Part shown: piece by piece, positions 1-8,971 of the stretch | Position numbering within the stretch: the first letter of the stretch is position 1 | Layout of the letters: every line of letters starts with the position of its first letter | Assembly (NCBI GenBank): GCA_015852425.1 | Contig: JAAAIG010000750.1 | Location: forward strand, 1 to 19,154 | From: Gryganskiella cystojenkinii | Lineage: Eukaryota; Mortierellomycota; Mortierellomycetes; Mortierellales; Mortierellaceae | DNA: 19,154 nt | Reading direction: 5' to 3' | Notes under the pieces: model-generated | What the model was told of the DNA's origin: nothing | The model's database searches: none | Seen by the model: the letters and a program-made list of their open reading frames with translations, nothing else | Made by a program: the position numbers and the translations under genes

Positions 1-407
1 TTTTTTTTCTTTTTGGCTAAAGAAACTCCAGGCGTCCTGCACTCTCGGCCAATTTTTCCTCCCCTGGTAATTATTTTGCGTTTGGACTTAATTCAGATTG
101 AACACGACCCCTGGCTAGGCTACGAATTTGGCTTATTTGATTTCTTTCTGATATTGATCGCTCTGCCCTGTGAGCACAAAAGAGCAACGAAGAAAAATGA
201 GCAATTCGCCCAGTGGTTCAAGAAGCCAGGTTCCCACCAAAAATACAAAAAAAAAATCGTATAAAGAGCGACCACAACCCCTGTCTTCATCGTTGTTCTA
301 CCTTTCTTCCTCGTTGATCCTCTTTCCTCCACAAGAAACTCTCACTTTTCACAAGATCAACTCACATCTTTTCATTTCTACTACTTTCCTCCTCTTCCAA
401 TCCAACT
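1..407. other. 5' flank of the first gene
   Basis: This stretch contains no gene that I can support. It begins with a T-run, and from about 280 to the start codon it is pyrimidine-rich, as is common in fungal 5' leaders. Short open frames here lack family character and overlap each other on both strands. Confidence 0.6.
260..266 (+). promoter_or_regulatory. Candidate TATA box (TATAAAG)
   Basis: A TATAAAG heptamer follows an A-rich run and lies about 145 bp before the ATG of the secreted protein at 408. A pyrimidine-rich leader follows it. The position suits a fungal TATA element, but a single short match is weak evidence. Confidence 0.35.
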
Positions 408-1366
408 ATGCTGAGTCGACTCTCTTTCTCGACACTGGTGGTCTTTGTCACCATGGTCCTCACCTTACTCCTTGCCACCACCTCGGATGCTGCAAAGGCC
501 AAGCCAAAGCCTACTCCCAAGCCTACGCCCAGTGGAGCGATCACTCTTTCTCAACTCACCAAGGCATTTGCTGGCAAATGCCCTTCCAAGACCACCAAGG
601 AGGCGATCACCTGCAAGGATGCTCTCCCTTACATCAACTCTGCAATTAAGAAGTAAGATCCATCACCCACCGGTGCTTTTCTGCGGAACGAGCGCCTTGC
701 ACATCCAAAAAGAAAGCATATCTTCTTCACATCAAAAAATAGCCTATCCTCATCCTCCCTTATCTTTCTTTTTGCTAATTTCATTTTTTTAAACCTTTTA
801 GGTACGGATTGAAGACCAAGGGTCAACAGGCTGCCTACATCGCCACTATGGCTTACGAGAGCGGATACCTCATCTACGATCACAACCTCGTCAACAAGGC
901 TCAGGGCAGTAAGACTTTGCAATTTCCTTCCGATATTTGATCAAAATCGCAATCAATCGTGATTTTTTTTTCAAACGTTAATTTCTTGGTCAACGTTCTA
1001 AAATACCGCGCTCAATCAATTTCTTCTTTGTGATTCATAAAAAAACCAGCTCGCTCAATGTTGCCTGCAGTCTCGTTGAGGAAGTTTGTTGATGCCAACA
1101 AGTCCGTTCAAAAGTTCTGGCCCCAATACCCTAAGGGTGTCGATGACAACAAGATCGTCGATATCTTGATCAAGAACAAGCTCGATTTTGAACCCGGTGC
1201 GTGGTGGACTGTCAAGGGTCCCGGCTGTACCGCTGGTGCCGCAGGTCTCTCGAGTTCCAAGAGCAGCTTCACCAAGTGGGAGACGACCTGTATCTTTGGT
1301 GGTGCTGATACCGTCAATGCCCGCGCCGCCATCTTCTCGACCGTTTATGCTGCCATCTCCAAGTAA
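408..1366 (+). CDS. Secreted fungal protein with lysozyme-like 'AAYIATMAYESGY' helix, 3 exons
   Basis: Exons are 408-652, 802-908 and 1050-1366. The introns start GTAAGA and end AG, and the joined frame closes exactly (222 residues). Residues 1-29 form a signal peptide (hydrophobic core VVFVTMVLTLLLA, then TSDAA), followed by a short Lys/Pro/Thr repeat linker (KPKPTPKPTP). The mature domain has paired Cys residues, the segment GQQAAYIATMAYESGY, then GTRSMLPAVSLRKFV, and a C-terminal part with PGAWWTVKGPGC and WETTCIFGG. I recognise this as a widespread fungal secreted family without an established function. The Ala-Tyr-Ile-x-x-Met-Ala-x-Glu-Ser pattern resembles the catalytic-Glu helix of lysozyme-like or GH19 folds, which would suggest glycan hydrolysis, but that is inference. 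The start is the first ATG and places the signal peptide at the N-terminus. Secretion is well supported; activity is not. Confidence 0.85.
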
Positions 1367-1542
1367 ATTTTTTTTCCCTTCTCCTTTCCCCATCGTAGAA
1401 AACCACAATAAAAAAACAGAAAAAAGACAGACATCCACTCAGAAACAAAGAGAGAAATGAAAAAAGAACAAGGCGGCGAACCTACCTTGTCTCCCGCCAC
1501 TATGCGGCAACATAGCCAAACAGCCACACTTTGTGTTTGTGA

Positions 1543-1561
1543 TCCAAAATGAAAAAGAAGA
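1543..1561 (-). terminator. Pol III T-run terminator of tRNA-Gln
   Basis: Immediately 3' of the tRNA on the minus strand the sequence reads a few bases, then TTCTTTTTCATTTT. A run of five T within 15 nt of the mature 3' end is the usual eukaryotic Pol III stop. Confidence 0.6.
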
Positions 1562-1633
1562 GGTCTCGCCGAGACTCGAACTCGGATTGCAAGATTCAGA
1601 GTCTTGATTGCTAACCAATTACAACACGAAACC
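1562..1633 (-). tRNA. tRNA-Gln, anticodon CTG
   Basis: The reverse strand folds into a complete 72-nt cloverleaf without an intron. The acceptor GGTTTCG pairs with CGAGACC (one T-G wobble). The D-arm loop contains TTGGTTA. The anticodon stem CAAGA/TCTTG holds loop CTCTGAA, giving anticodon CTG (plus-strand 1597-1599), which reads CAG. The T-arm is CCGAG-TTCGAGT-CTCGG. Just downstream on the same strand is a T-rich stretch containing TTTTT, a standard Pol III terminator. The CCA end is not encoded, as expected for a nuclear eukaryotic tRNA gene. Confidence 0.93.
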
Positions 1634-1725
1634 TTTTATCTGGAACTTGATGTTCACTCGGTATTCCCAGTCACTTTTGTACCATAATTCTAGCCCTCGC
1701 AGCTCATACGATTTTCTAATTTTCT

Positions 1726-1735
1726 GTCACGTGAT
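1726..1735. promoter_or_regulatory. E-box-like GTCACGTGAT site
   Basis: This is a near-perfect RTCACRTG site, the type bound by Cbf1/USF-like bHLH factors in fungi. It sits between the tRNA-Gln gene and the 5' edge of the LINE relic. No protein gene starts nearby, so its role is unclear. Confidence 0.3.
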
Positions 1736-1739
1736 GCAT

Positions 1740-2741
1740 TCTATTGAGACCCTTGGCACCCGTGTAGAGGGCCACTTGTGGTACATATCGACAACTCAGT
1801 AGTCGTACAACAGTTCGAGACCCTTATCAATAACCGAGAGTTAGCTACGCAACGATAACGAATCCGATCCACATACGCCACTGTGTGGGCAGCAATTTCG
1901 AGCTTACTTAGAGCAAGGAGGGAAGGTCGAGGTTCCATGGGTCCGAAGGCAAAACGGGATTCAGGAAGCGAGGCAGCAGATGCAGCAGCAGACCAGGGAC
2001 ACGGTCAACCAAAATGGAACGTCTCTACCAACAACCACATGAGCATTCGGAGCTATGTCAATTTCCGAGGACAAGCGGTGGAGGAGGATCTTCGTCAGGT
2101 TCTGAAGAAACAAACAGCCGCAAGGATACATCATACGTGGACAGAACAGAACCGAGCCAAGAAATGTGGGAACGCCTGGGAAAAGCAAACTACCCTTGGG
2201 ATCATCCACAACAAGAACGTACCGCGGAACATGTGCGCCAGCCGTAACGATTGCCACCTTCGAGCACACAGGATGAAAAAACTTCACGGGATACTACCAC
2301 CACTCATGCTCACGTATCTCAAGCAGTGGAAACCAGATTTGTACCAGACGGATCTGTGCCAAGTCTGTGGACTCGCTCCAGAAACTGATCACCACCTTTG
2401 GAGATGTATGGAAACGACAGCAAAGCAACAAGGCCTGGGCGACCGCGATTAGGAACCCTCGAGGAAAACAGAGAGAATAGGCGCACGCCAAAGCAGTCCG
2501 TCAACAGAGGAAACGTCAGAAGGCCGAGGCTGAAGGGAAAGTACCACCGGTTGACAAGCTACCCTTCAGTCCCACTTCTTCACGAGTGGTCTAGGGAGTA
2601 ATTGAAAGAGTTTTAAGAGACCAGCGGCGAGCAAGACCCCAAGGACGAGACACAGAACCGACAAGACCATGGAAAGTTCAAGCTCTCTACCGCGGATTGG
2701 CCCCGGTGGACCTCTTCAATACGCCCGTAATGATACCCTAG
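1740..2741 (+). mobile_element. 5'-truncated, decayed LINE (non-LTR retrotransposon) 3' end: RNase H plus C-terminal zinc knuckle
   Basis: Translation in shifting frames gives the end of a LINE ORF2. First comes an RNase H domain (VHIDNSVVVQQFET near 1781 with an active-site Asp; VEVPWVRRQNGIQ near 1925; then EAADAAAD near 1968, the last conserved Asp). A spacer follows, with QAVEEDLRQVLKKQTAARIHH. The CCHC-like knuckle is LCQVCGLAPETDHHLWRC (about 2356-2408), preceded by LHGILPP. The C-terminal tail ends WKVQALYRGLAPVDLF before a TAG at 2739-2741. It is clearly dead: an in-frame stop at 1856-1858, a compensating pair of frameshifts around 1910 and 1960, a shift near 2415, and stops near 2476 and 2600. 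The endonuclease and reverse transcriptase domains are absent, the usual result of 5' truncation. The layout matches LINEs common in Mortierella- and Rhizophagus-like fungi (my recognition, not a search). Confidence 0.85.
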
Positions 2742-2782
2742 GAAAGGAAGAGAACAGACCGTCATTCGGCTTTGCATCATCT

Positions 2783-2792
2783 GTCATGTGAC
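2783..2792. promoter_or_regulatory. E-box-like GTCATGTGAC site upstream of endonuclease V
   Basis: GTCATGTGAC is the complement of GTCACATGAC and fits the RTCACRTG consensus of fungal Cbf1-like factors. It lies about 195 bp before the endonuclease V ATG, at a normal promoter distance. A related pair occurs upstream of EMC5 at 16867-16889. Confidence 0.35.
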
Positions 2793-2986
2793 TTGTGCAA
2801 TCTGGGGTTCCTTACAAAAGTTACAATCTGCTGGAGTGTTCTGGTCTTTTGGGGGCTCAGCAGTCTATGTACCTCGTTCGCGCCTCCGGCGCACCTCTCC
2901 CACTCTTTTTCTATTTTTTATTTCTTTGTTCCTACAAATACTCGCCGACAATCACTTTCCACATCCACTACCATATTACTCCCACC

Positions 2987-4144
2987 ATGACCGCAGAAAG
3001 CAAATCCTACAGCATTCCATCCAAAGACCAAAAAGCGGAATGGGCAAAGTAAATGAGCCATGCCGTTGTCAAGAAAAGAAGAAAAAAAAAACTCATCTCA
3101 ACTCTTCACTCTGCTATCTCACGTCTTTCTCTAACCAAGGTTCTCTACAAACCATTAAATTTCAATTTCGGTTAGAGAACAGTCGATCCTGAAGACCAAC
3201 TTGATTCTGGAGAGCGATCATCCAGACTGGTCCCTTACCCTGAAGCCCGCGGCGACGGAAGAAACCAATCCTTTTCAATTGCAGTCTACAGAAGGGCTGC
3301 GCTATATTGGTGGCGTCGATCTTAGTTTCATTGTGGGTAACAAAGAAGACGCGATCGCGTCCTTGATCATCCTTTCTTACCCTAAGCTTGAGGTGAGTTG
3401 TCTTGTTCATCCTATGTGAGCGTGGCTCGCACTTTGACCTGTTCATGGTGGTTTTTTTCTAACACTCTTTGATTTGTGTTTCTTTCCGGGGTGATTTTAT
3501 AGGTCGTGTATGAGAACCATGCCAAGGTCAAGTTAACGCTTCCCTACATCGCAGGGTACCTGGCGTTTCGTGAGGTCGAGCCACTGATGTCGTTGATTAA
3601 CGTCTTGAGAAACGATCGCCCCGAGCTCGAACCTCAGGTGATCTTGGTTGACGGTTGTGGGATCTTGCATCCAAGGGGGTTCGGACTCGCCAGTCATCTC
3701 GGTCTGCTTGCCAATATCCCCACGATCGGTTGTTCAAAAAATTTCCTGGTCATTGATGACGAGGGACCGGTCCTAGGAGCACAACCGACAGAGCTTAAGG
3801 TGATCTTTAAGAAATATGTTGCGAACCATGCAGCACAACAAGGGATGATGTTGCTCAAGGGTGAGGTCTCGGGGAAGGTCTATGGTGCGGCCTTGGCAGC
3901 AAAGACGAAACGGTCACCCGATGGCGCACAAAACCCGATTTTTGTTTCTCAGGGACACAAGGTCTCGTTGGCGACAGCAGTAGCGTTGGTGAGGGCCTGT
4001 TCTCTGTACAGGGTACCAGAACCGATCCGACAGGCAGATCTGAAGAGTCGAACCGAGATCAAGAAATGGTGTGAACAACAAGAGAAGGAGGAACAAGAAA
4101 GGCAACGTGCGCAGGCAGCAGCATCAGAAACGCAGGCAGAATAA
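2987..4144 (+). CDS. Endonuclease V (inosine-specific nuclease), 3 exons
   Basis: Exons are 2987-3048, 3176-3392 and 3503-4144, with donors GTAAAT and GTGAGT and acceptors TTAG and ATAG. They join to a 306-residue protein. EndoV cleaves RNA or DNA one nucleotide 3' of inosine (deoxyinosine in bacteria); eukaryotic forms mainly act on inosine-containing RNA. Family motifs appear in order: GGVDLSF (catalytic Asp69), PYIAGYLAFREV (wedge segment plus catalytic Glu117), VDGCGILHPRGFGLASHLG (metal-binding Asp143), PTIGCSKN, and the end motif GHKVSLATAV...YRVPEPIRQAD. The wedge reads PYIAG rather than the more common PYIPG. The C-terminus adds a charged Glu/Gln/Arg-rich tail of about 25 residues. 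The ATG lies in context ccaccATG. All catalytic residues visible to me are kept, so the gene looks active. Confidence 0.95.
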
Positions 4145-4358
4145 AAAAACGACTTTTTTGCGAATACTTTAATCCGCGCTAAACTATTCGACTCTCTGCC
4201 TGTCTTGGCTTTCTTCCATTTTGGGCGTTTTTCTCTTCCTGCCAGGGGCAAAAGGATGAGCGGGAAAAGAAACAAGTCGACCGTCTTTGTCTCGTGCTGC
4301 TCTCTCTTTTTTCTTCTCTTCATCCCATTGCTCACTCCAAAAAAAAAAACCAACAATC

Positions 4359-4908
4359 ATGATCAGTAAAATTGTCCATTACGCTGCCGATGCTGTCCTC
4401 ATCTCTGCCGTCCTCGCCGGCATCAAGCGTAGCACCGTACGGACCTAGACTTCAACCTTGATGAAAAAGGGCAAAGAATGAAGTGAAAATGGCCAGGGAA
4501 CCATGCTAACACTCTTTTTGTTACCTCTCTTCGATCTGCATTTGTCTCTTATTCTCTGCATATGTGCTGGACGACACTCTGGACCAATTTTCCCCTCTCC
4601 TCCATCAGGGTTTGAGGTAGGTTGGGTGGGACCTTGAAGAGACAATAGCACGCGTGTTTGACATAGTCAGCCTTCGCCGTCGTAATATAAGCGGGTCTGA
4701 CAAGAAAACACGGACCATCTCGGGCGGAAGAAACTCATAAAAAAATTTGTTTTTTATGCGTGTTTGATATCATAGCGTCGCCACCACCAAGATTGAGAAC
4801 CAGGACGTTCGTGGCTATGTGGAGAAGTACTTGGCTGTTGGCGAATGGGCCGTCGATCAGGGAACTGCTTTCATGTCTGCTTCCCAATACTTTGAGCGCA
4901 AGCGGTAA
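4359..4908 (+). CDS. DUF1748-family small protein, 3 exons including an 8-nt microexon
   Basis: Exons are 4359-4436, 4609-4616 (8 nt) and 4776-4908, giving 72 residues. Exon 1 encodes MISKIVHYAADAVLISAVLA and then GIKRST; exon 3 resumes at VATTKIENQDVRGY and ends SASQYFERKR. Joining exon 1 directly to exon 3 puts exon 3 out of frame. The 8-nt piece GGTTTGAG, flanked by CATCAG and GTAGGT, restores the frame and supplies Gly-Leu plus the first two bases of a Ser codon, giving KRSTGLSVATT. A Gly-Leu after KRST or KRNT is what I recall for this family. DUF1748 proteins are short fungal proteins with one predicted hydrophobic N-terminal helix and no settled function; some are linked to mitochondria. 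Family identity is firm; the microexon is inferred from frame and splice signals. Confidence 0.85.
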
Positions 4909-5473
4909 AGAATGTCCAAGCGGAGACAATTAGACTGAATAAACGCATTATCACCTCCATTACAATCTCATACACACCACGTTTTCAAAACGTTTCTTCA
5001 TCCGAGATTGTTCTCGGAGGGGTTGTTTCGACTCATGCACTCATAAAAGTAGAATAATATCATAATTTGCCAAAGACCTGGATCGAGGATAATCCTTTGA
5101 TTTTGCATTATTATTCATCGAGTCCTTTCGTAAGCGCGAACTTATTGCTTTATTTTGCGATGGCATTTTGCTCTGGGATGAGCAAATCACGGATGATTTT
5201 TGTTGTAAGTTACAAATTCTTAAAATTCTTTAAAATGTGCAAGGAATAGAGGCGGAAGAGAAATCAACGTTATTCATGAGATACGGTATAAGATCATTTG
5301 TCATTTGTAGAAAGATAAAAGAAATGCTGTGCAAGTCTCGAAGTCTCAAGGGCCAGCCTCAAGGGGAATACTTTGTATACTGAGGTTAGAAGGGTGGTAG
5401 GCTGTAGAAATATATAGAAAATACAGATAGATAGATGGAAAATACCATCTCAAAGCTCTAGGGATGTATCCCT
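4909..5473. other. Convergent intergenic region
   Basis: This lies between the 3' ends of the DUF1748 gene (+) and the chitinase gene (-). It is AT-rich and holds presumptive 3' untranslated sequence for both. I see no gene, tRNA or repeat; the one 60-codon open frame here is low-complexity and has no family character. Confidence 0.6.
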
Positions 5474-6899
5474 TTAGTGGCTGCGACGGTTGATCGCGGC
5501 GGCAAGATGAGTAGCAAACGCCTCGTCGCGCTTGTACCAACCTGTAGGTGTCGCCTGATGTTGCCGAGTATGATAGGACGAGTACCAAGTCGCATAAGCT
5601 GGATTGGGTTTGCCCATCGAGTCTGTCTGCAAGGGGGCAGGGGGAACAGCACCGCCGACCGTGGGCTTTGGATCTGGGTTGGCAGGTGGGACCGTCTGCG
5701 AGGACGTAAGAGGAGGTGAAGGATGAGTCCGCGAGGGTTTGCTGATCGTGGGCTGAGGAACTGTAGGCCTGGTAATGGTGGGCTTGGGCGCCTTGGGAGG
5801 AGAAGGTCCCTGAGACTTGCCACTGCCAGACAAGAACTCGGCCGCACTGGCCGCAAGTCCCGACTGACGAGCGATCCCGGCATCCCACATCATCACACCA
5901 CCAAAGCTCGAGTAGGTCTGAACTTGCTTCATAATCGTGTTCAAAGTCGAAGCATCGATCACACCTCGTCCCGCGGCCCTTGGTCCACCGGGAACGCCGA
6001 GGAGGATCCGCACATCCTTGTTCTGAGAGGTGCCGGTGGCCCAATCGTGCCACGTATCAAAGTTGAAACCGCCCTGACCAAAGGTGTCCACACCGCAGTT
6101 GTTGTTGTAAAACTGAACCCAGACCATATCGAACCAGGCGTGATCGAGCGCATAAGATGTTGCCGCATCAGGGAAGACGCATTGAGGTGCTGCGGTGATG
6201 TAGTAAGGACGTGAACCACTTTTGAACTTTGACCGGAGCTCGTTCACAAATATCGCGTAGCCCGTTTCGGCGCCACCGCTCTCCAAATCGAGATCGATCC
6301 CGTCCAGAATGACATTGCCGAAAGGACGTGTCGTGGATTCACCACCCAGGTATTGGTTCCAGATCTGGGTCGCAAATTGCTCACCCGAGGACGCATCCGG
6401 GAGGGTGTAGGTTCCGGATGCACCGCCAATCGATAGGATGATAGCCTTGCCGTTCTGTTGACACGTCTTGATATCCCTGGCGACATCGGGGCAGTTGAGG
6501 ATTTGGGTCCCTGGGAAATAGGTGGTGCAATGACCGGCCAAGTTCAGGACTGGGATGCCATTGCTAATCTGATAGATAAAGCCGAGGACGAGAACATCAA
6601 TCGTACTGTCATCGCAGTATCTGCTAAGTGAACCCTCTGCGCTGCCAGGGATCGTGTTCGAGACTGAACTGTTTTTTTAAAAGGAAATAAACGAAAGAAG
6701 GAGGGTTATCAGTGACCATTGCGGTGAAAATGTATTGAAAGAGAAGATGAATGGTCAACAAGGTGTTTTTCTCCGAAACCTACTCTTGACCCCAGTAGTT
6801 AACGATGTTTGTCCTGCTGCGAGGGTTGAAAGCGGAGGCACTATGTACTGCAAGTGCCAAGCCTAAGAGAGCTTGAAGTGATGTGCGAAGAAACATCAT
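5474..6899 (-). CDS. Secreted GH18 class III (hevamine-type) chitinase with Pro/Thr-rich tail, 2 exons
   Basis: On the minus strand exon 1 is 6899-6784 and exon 2 is 6668-5474. The intron runs GTAGGT to ACAG, and the joined protein is 436 residues. Residues 1-23 are a signal peptide (MMFLRTSLQALLGLALAVHS, then ASA); the second Met could also start it. The TIM barrel opens with NIVNYWGQ, carries LSIGGASG (about 117-124) and the GH18 catalytic motif DGIDLDLE at 161-168 (acid Glu168), then WVQFYNN (about 222-228) and GGVMMWDAG near 300. The enzyme hydrolyses chitin beta-1,4 links in the cell wall or outside the cell. After about residue 320 there is a Pro/Thr/Ser-rich linker and a short C-terminal segment (ATWYSSY, GWYKRDEAF). 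I see no recognisable chitin-binding module or GPI signal. All catalytic Asp/Glu residues are intact. Confidence 0.95.
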
Positions 6900-8971
6900 G
6901 ATAGGATACTATTACGACTTCGAGGATTCGGACGAAATTGTTTGTGAGAGATTAAATGAAAGAAGACAATTGCAAGTTCGAAGAGAGAAAAAGCATAAAG
7001 GTTTGAGAAATGGTCGTCGTGGTTGTGATTCAGGTATTATGCACAGATCGAAGGTGGGTGATATGTGTCAAAGAAAGAACGTTAAATATGAACAGGTTAA
7101 AAGGCAGAGCAAATACAAGAGGTACAGAAACGAAAGAGCAGAAAAGTGGCGGGCAGGTCAACACATTTATAAGAACAGATGCAATAAAAAGCATATTAAG
7201 AAAATAAAATAAACAACCGAGGGGAAATTGTGGGTGTTTGTTCCGGTGCCGTTGTCGTATTTGCCGTGTTTTCTGCCCTTGTTTGAATCACTGAATTACG
7301 AACAATGTGATAGTGCGATTTTCTCTATTCTAAAGAGGAGGGTGAACGAAGAGAAGGGTTGTCGGATGGTTCCTGCGGTTCCTCCTTTTCCCCACCTCCT
7401 CTCCATTGTGCAGAGAACTGAATGCTAATACGGTGCACATGAGCGATCTTTTTAGCCATCCCTGCATATTTAGCCCAACCATCGTTCATGTACTTTTTAC
7501 ATCGTTGAGGTCCACCTGTTTCCTTCTCTTTTGTCCCTCCAGAATGAAGAACCAACTGGAAACCGTACGTCTCCGTCACCTCGGGGGAGCAAAGCGTCAA
7601 AGGAAAAAAAAGAAACAATTAAAATGGTATATGGAGGGAGAACCATCTGTTTCTGTCACATTGGATTTAAGCTACAATCATCGATTGCGTGAAACGAGGT
7701 CCATCTAGCCCCTGGCGATACCTGCGAGATTGCCTTCTGATCCCGTTCTTTCCTTTCCCTCTCATCGTTTAGGCTGGATTTGTCAGTCGATAAAGGGGGG
7801 AGAAAAGGAACAGAGACGAGGGAAAAAGAAGAGAAAAGTATACGAGTACCCGTTCTGGATTTCAATAGCCAAAGATCAAGAAGAAGGAGAGATCAAAGTA
7901 CAAACAGACAGGTCCATAAAAATCAAAATAGTAATATGCATGGACCCTCTTTTTTTTTGAAATTGATGAAACTTTATTTTTTTGATTTCCCCTTATTCGT
8001 GTAGATAATCAACCGATGTCGTGCCTGAATTCCTCCCTTGAATCCTTCTCACTACCGCATCCCATAACTTAAAAGTACAGGACAAGACAAATCAGCGTCG
8101 GATGATATTCCAGAAAAGTTAGGCGTCCAGCCCTATAAAGCAAAGGAGGAAAGAGAAAATAATGCTGTCGTCTGCTCAAACAATCTTGGAATGTAGATGG
8201 AGTATCGAAGGGTGAGCGAACTAACGCAAACAATCATCTCTCCCATTCCCTCGATATTCAATGTTGTCAGTAAGTTGTATTCAACGTTCTTTCTCCTCCA
8301 AGTCCCTTGGATAAAGAAGCCGAGAAGGAAAATACCCAGTCGGGTGCACGATCATTCTACCTCCCAATCACGCTATGAGAATGAGGTACAATATTTCAGA
8401 GGTGACCTGGGTAACCGTTACCAGGTAAAATATGCCCAAATGAGACCAGAATTGGATATGGGATCGTGCTTTACATTACGAAAAAACTGGATACACAAGA
8501 TTAAACGATATACGATACGATCCTAAAGCTGGGTTTTATTTTCTTACGCACTGCCTTGATTCGTCGTTTTATCCTCCCCAGAGTCATCCTCGGTAGTGAG
8601 GGAGAGCAGTTCAATTGAAGGCTTGAATGACGGTAAATGATGGCGTTTTGGAGCGATATCCGTTTGTGAGGCACAAAAAAGAAGGGTCTCCAGGATTCCA
8701 GGAACTTTCCAGGAAGAGCACTGGACCAATGCGGCGTTGTTCTTGCAGATTATGAGAGGACCAAAGCCTACAGTCGCTAGATAACTGATATGGCTGGATA
8801 AAGCGTACAGTCGTCTCCTTTTTCCAGAGGAGCCGTTTTTCTTGACAACGGCAGTTGAAACAAAAAAACCTTACGATATCCCAATGTGCCTCGGTCCAGA
8901 CAAGCGAAACAAACAAGAAGCCCACTAAGTCTACCGTTTTTTATCTTTGCAATTGTCGACAATGGGAACGT
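6900..8971. other. Two-kilobase intergenic stretch upstream of the chitinase, no gene recognised
   Basis: The first few hundred bases should hold the chitinase promoter. The rest has purine-rich tracts (about 7795-7900), A/T runs, and open frames of 60-110 codons that overlap on both strands and match no family I know. A minus-strand frame at 7325-7618 and frames around 8544-8960 have mixed composition, but no conserved motif or splice structure supports them. The part near 8600-8970 may be further decay of the relic that begins at 8972. Confidence 0.5.
8405..8426. repeat. Imperfect palindrome
   Basis: ACCTGGGTAAC is followed by one C and then GTTACCAGGT. The arms are perfect complements except for one extra G on the left. 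It is too short to assign a role; it could be a protein-binding site or chance. Confidence 0.4.

Noticed and set aside
1811..1826. B-box-like GTTCGAGAC suggesting a second tRNA or a SINE
   Set aside because: No A-box at the right distance and no cloverleaf; the sequence is explained as LINE RNase H coding (QQFET).
6883..7212. 109-codon open frame antisense to and upstream of the chitinase start
   Set aside because: Overlaps the chitinase signal-peptide exon on the other strand, is low-complexity (Arg/Lys/Asn) and has no family features.
7325..7618. 97-codon minus-strand frame
   Set aside because: No motif, splice partner or start context supports it; it stays a weak possibility only.
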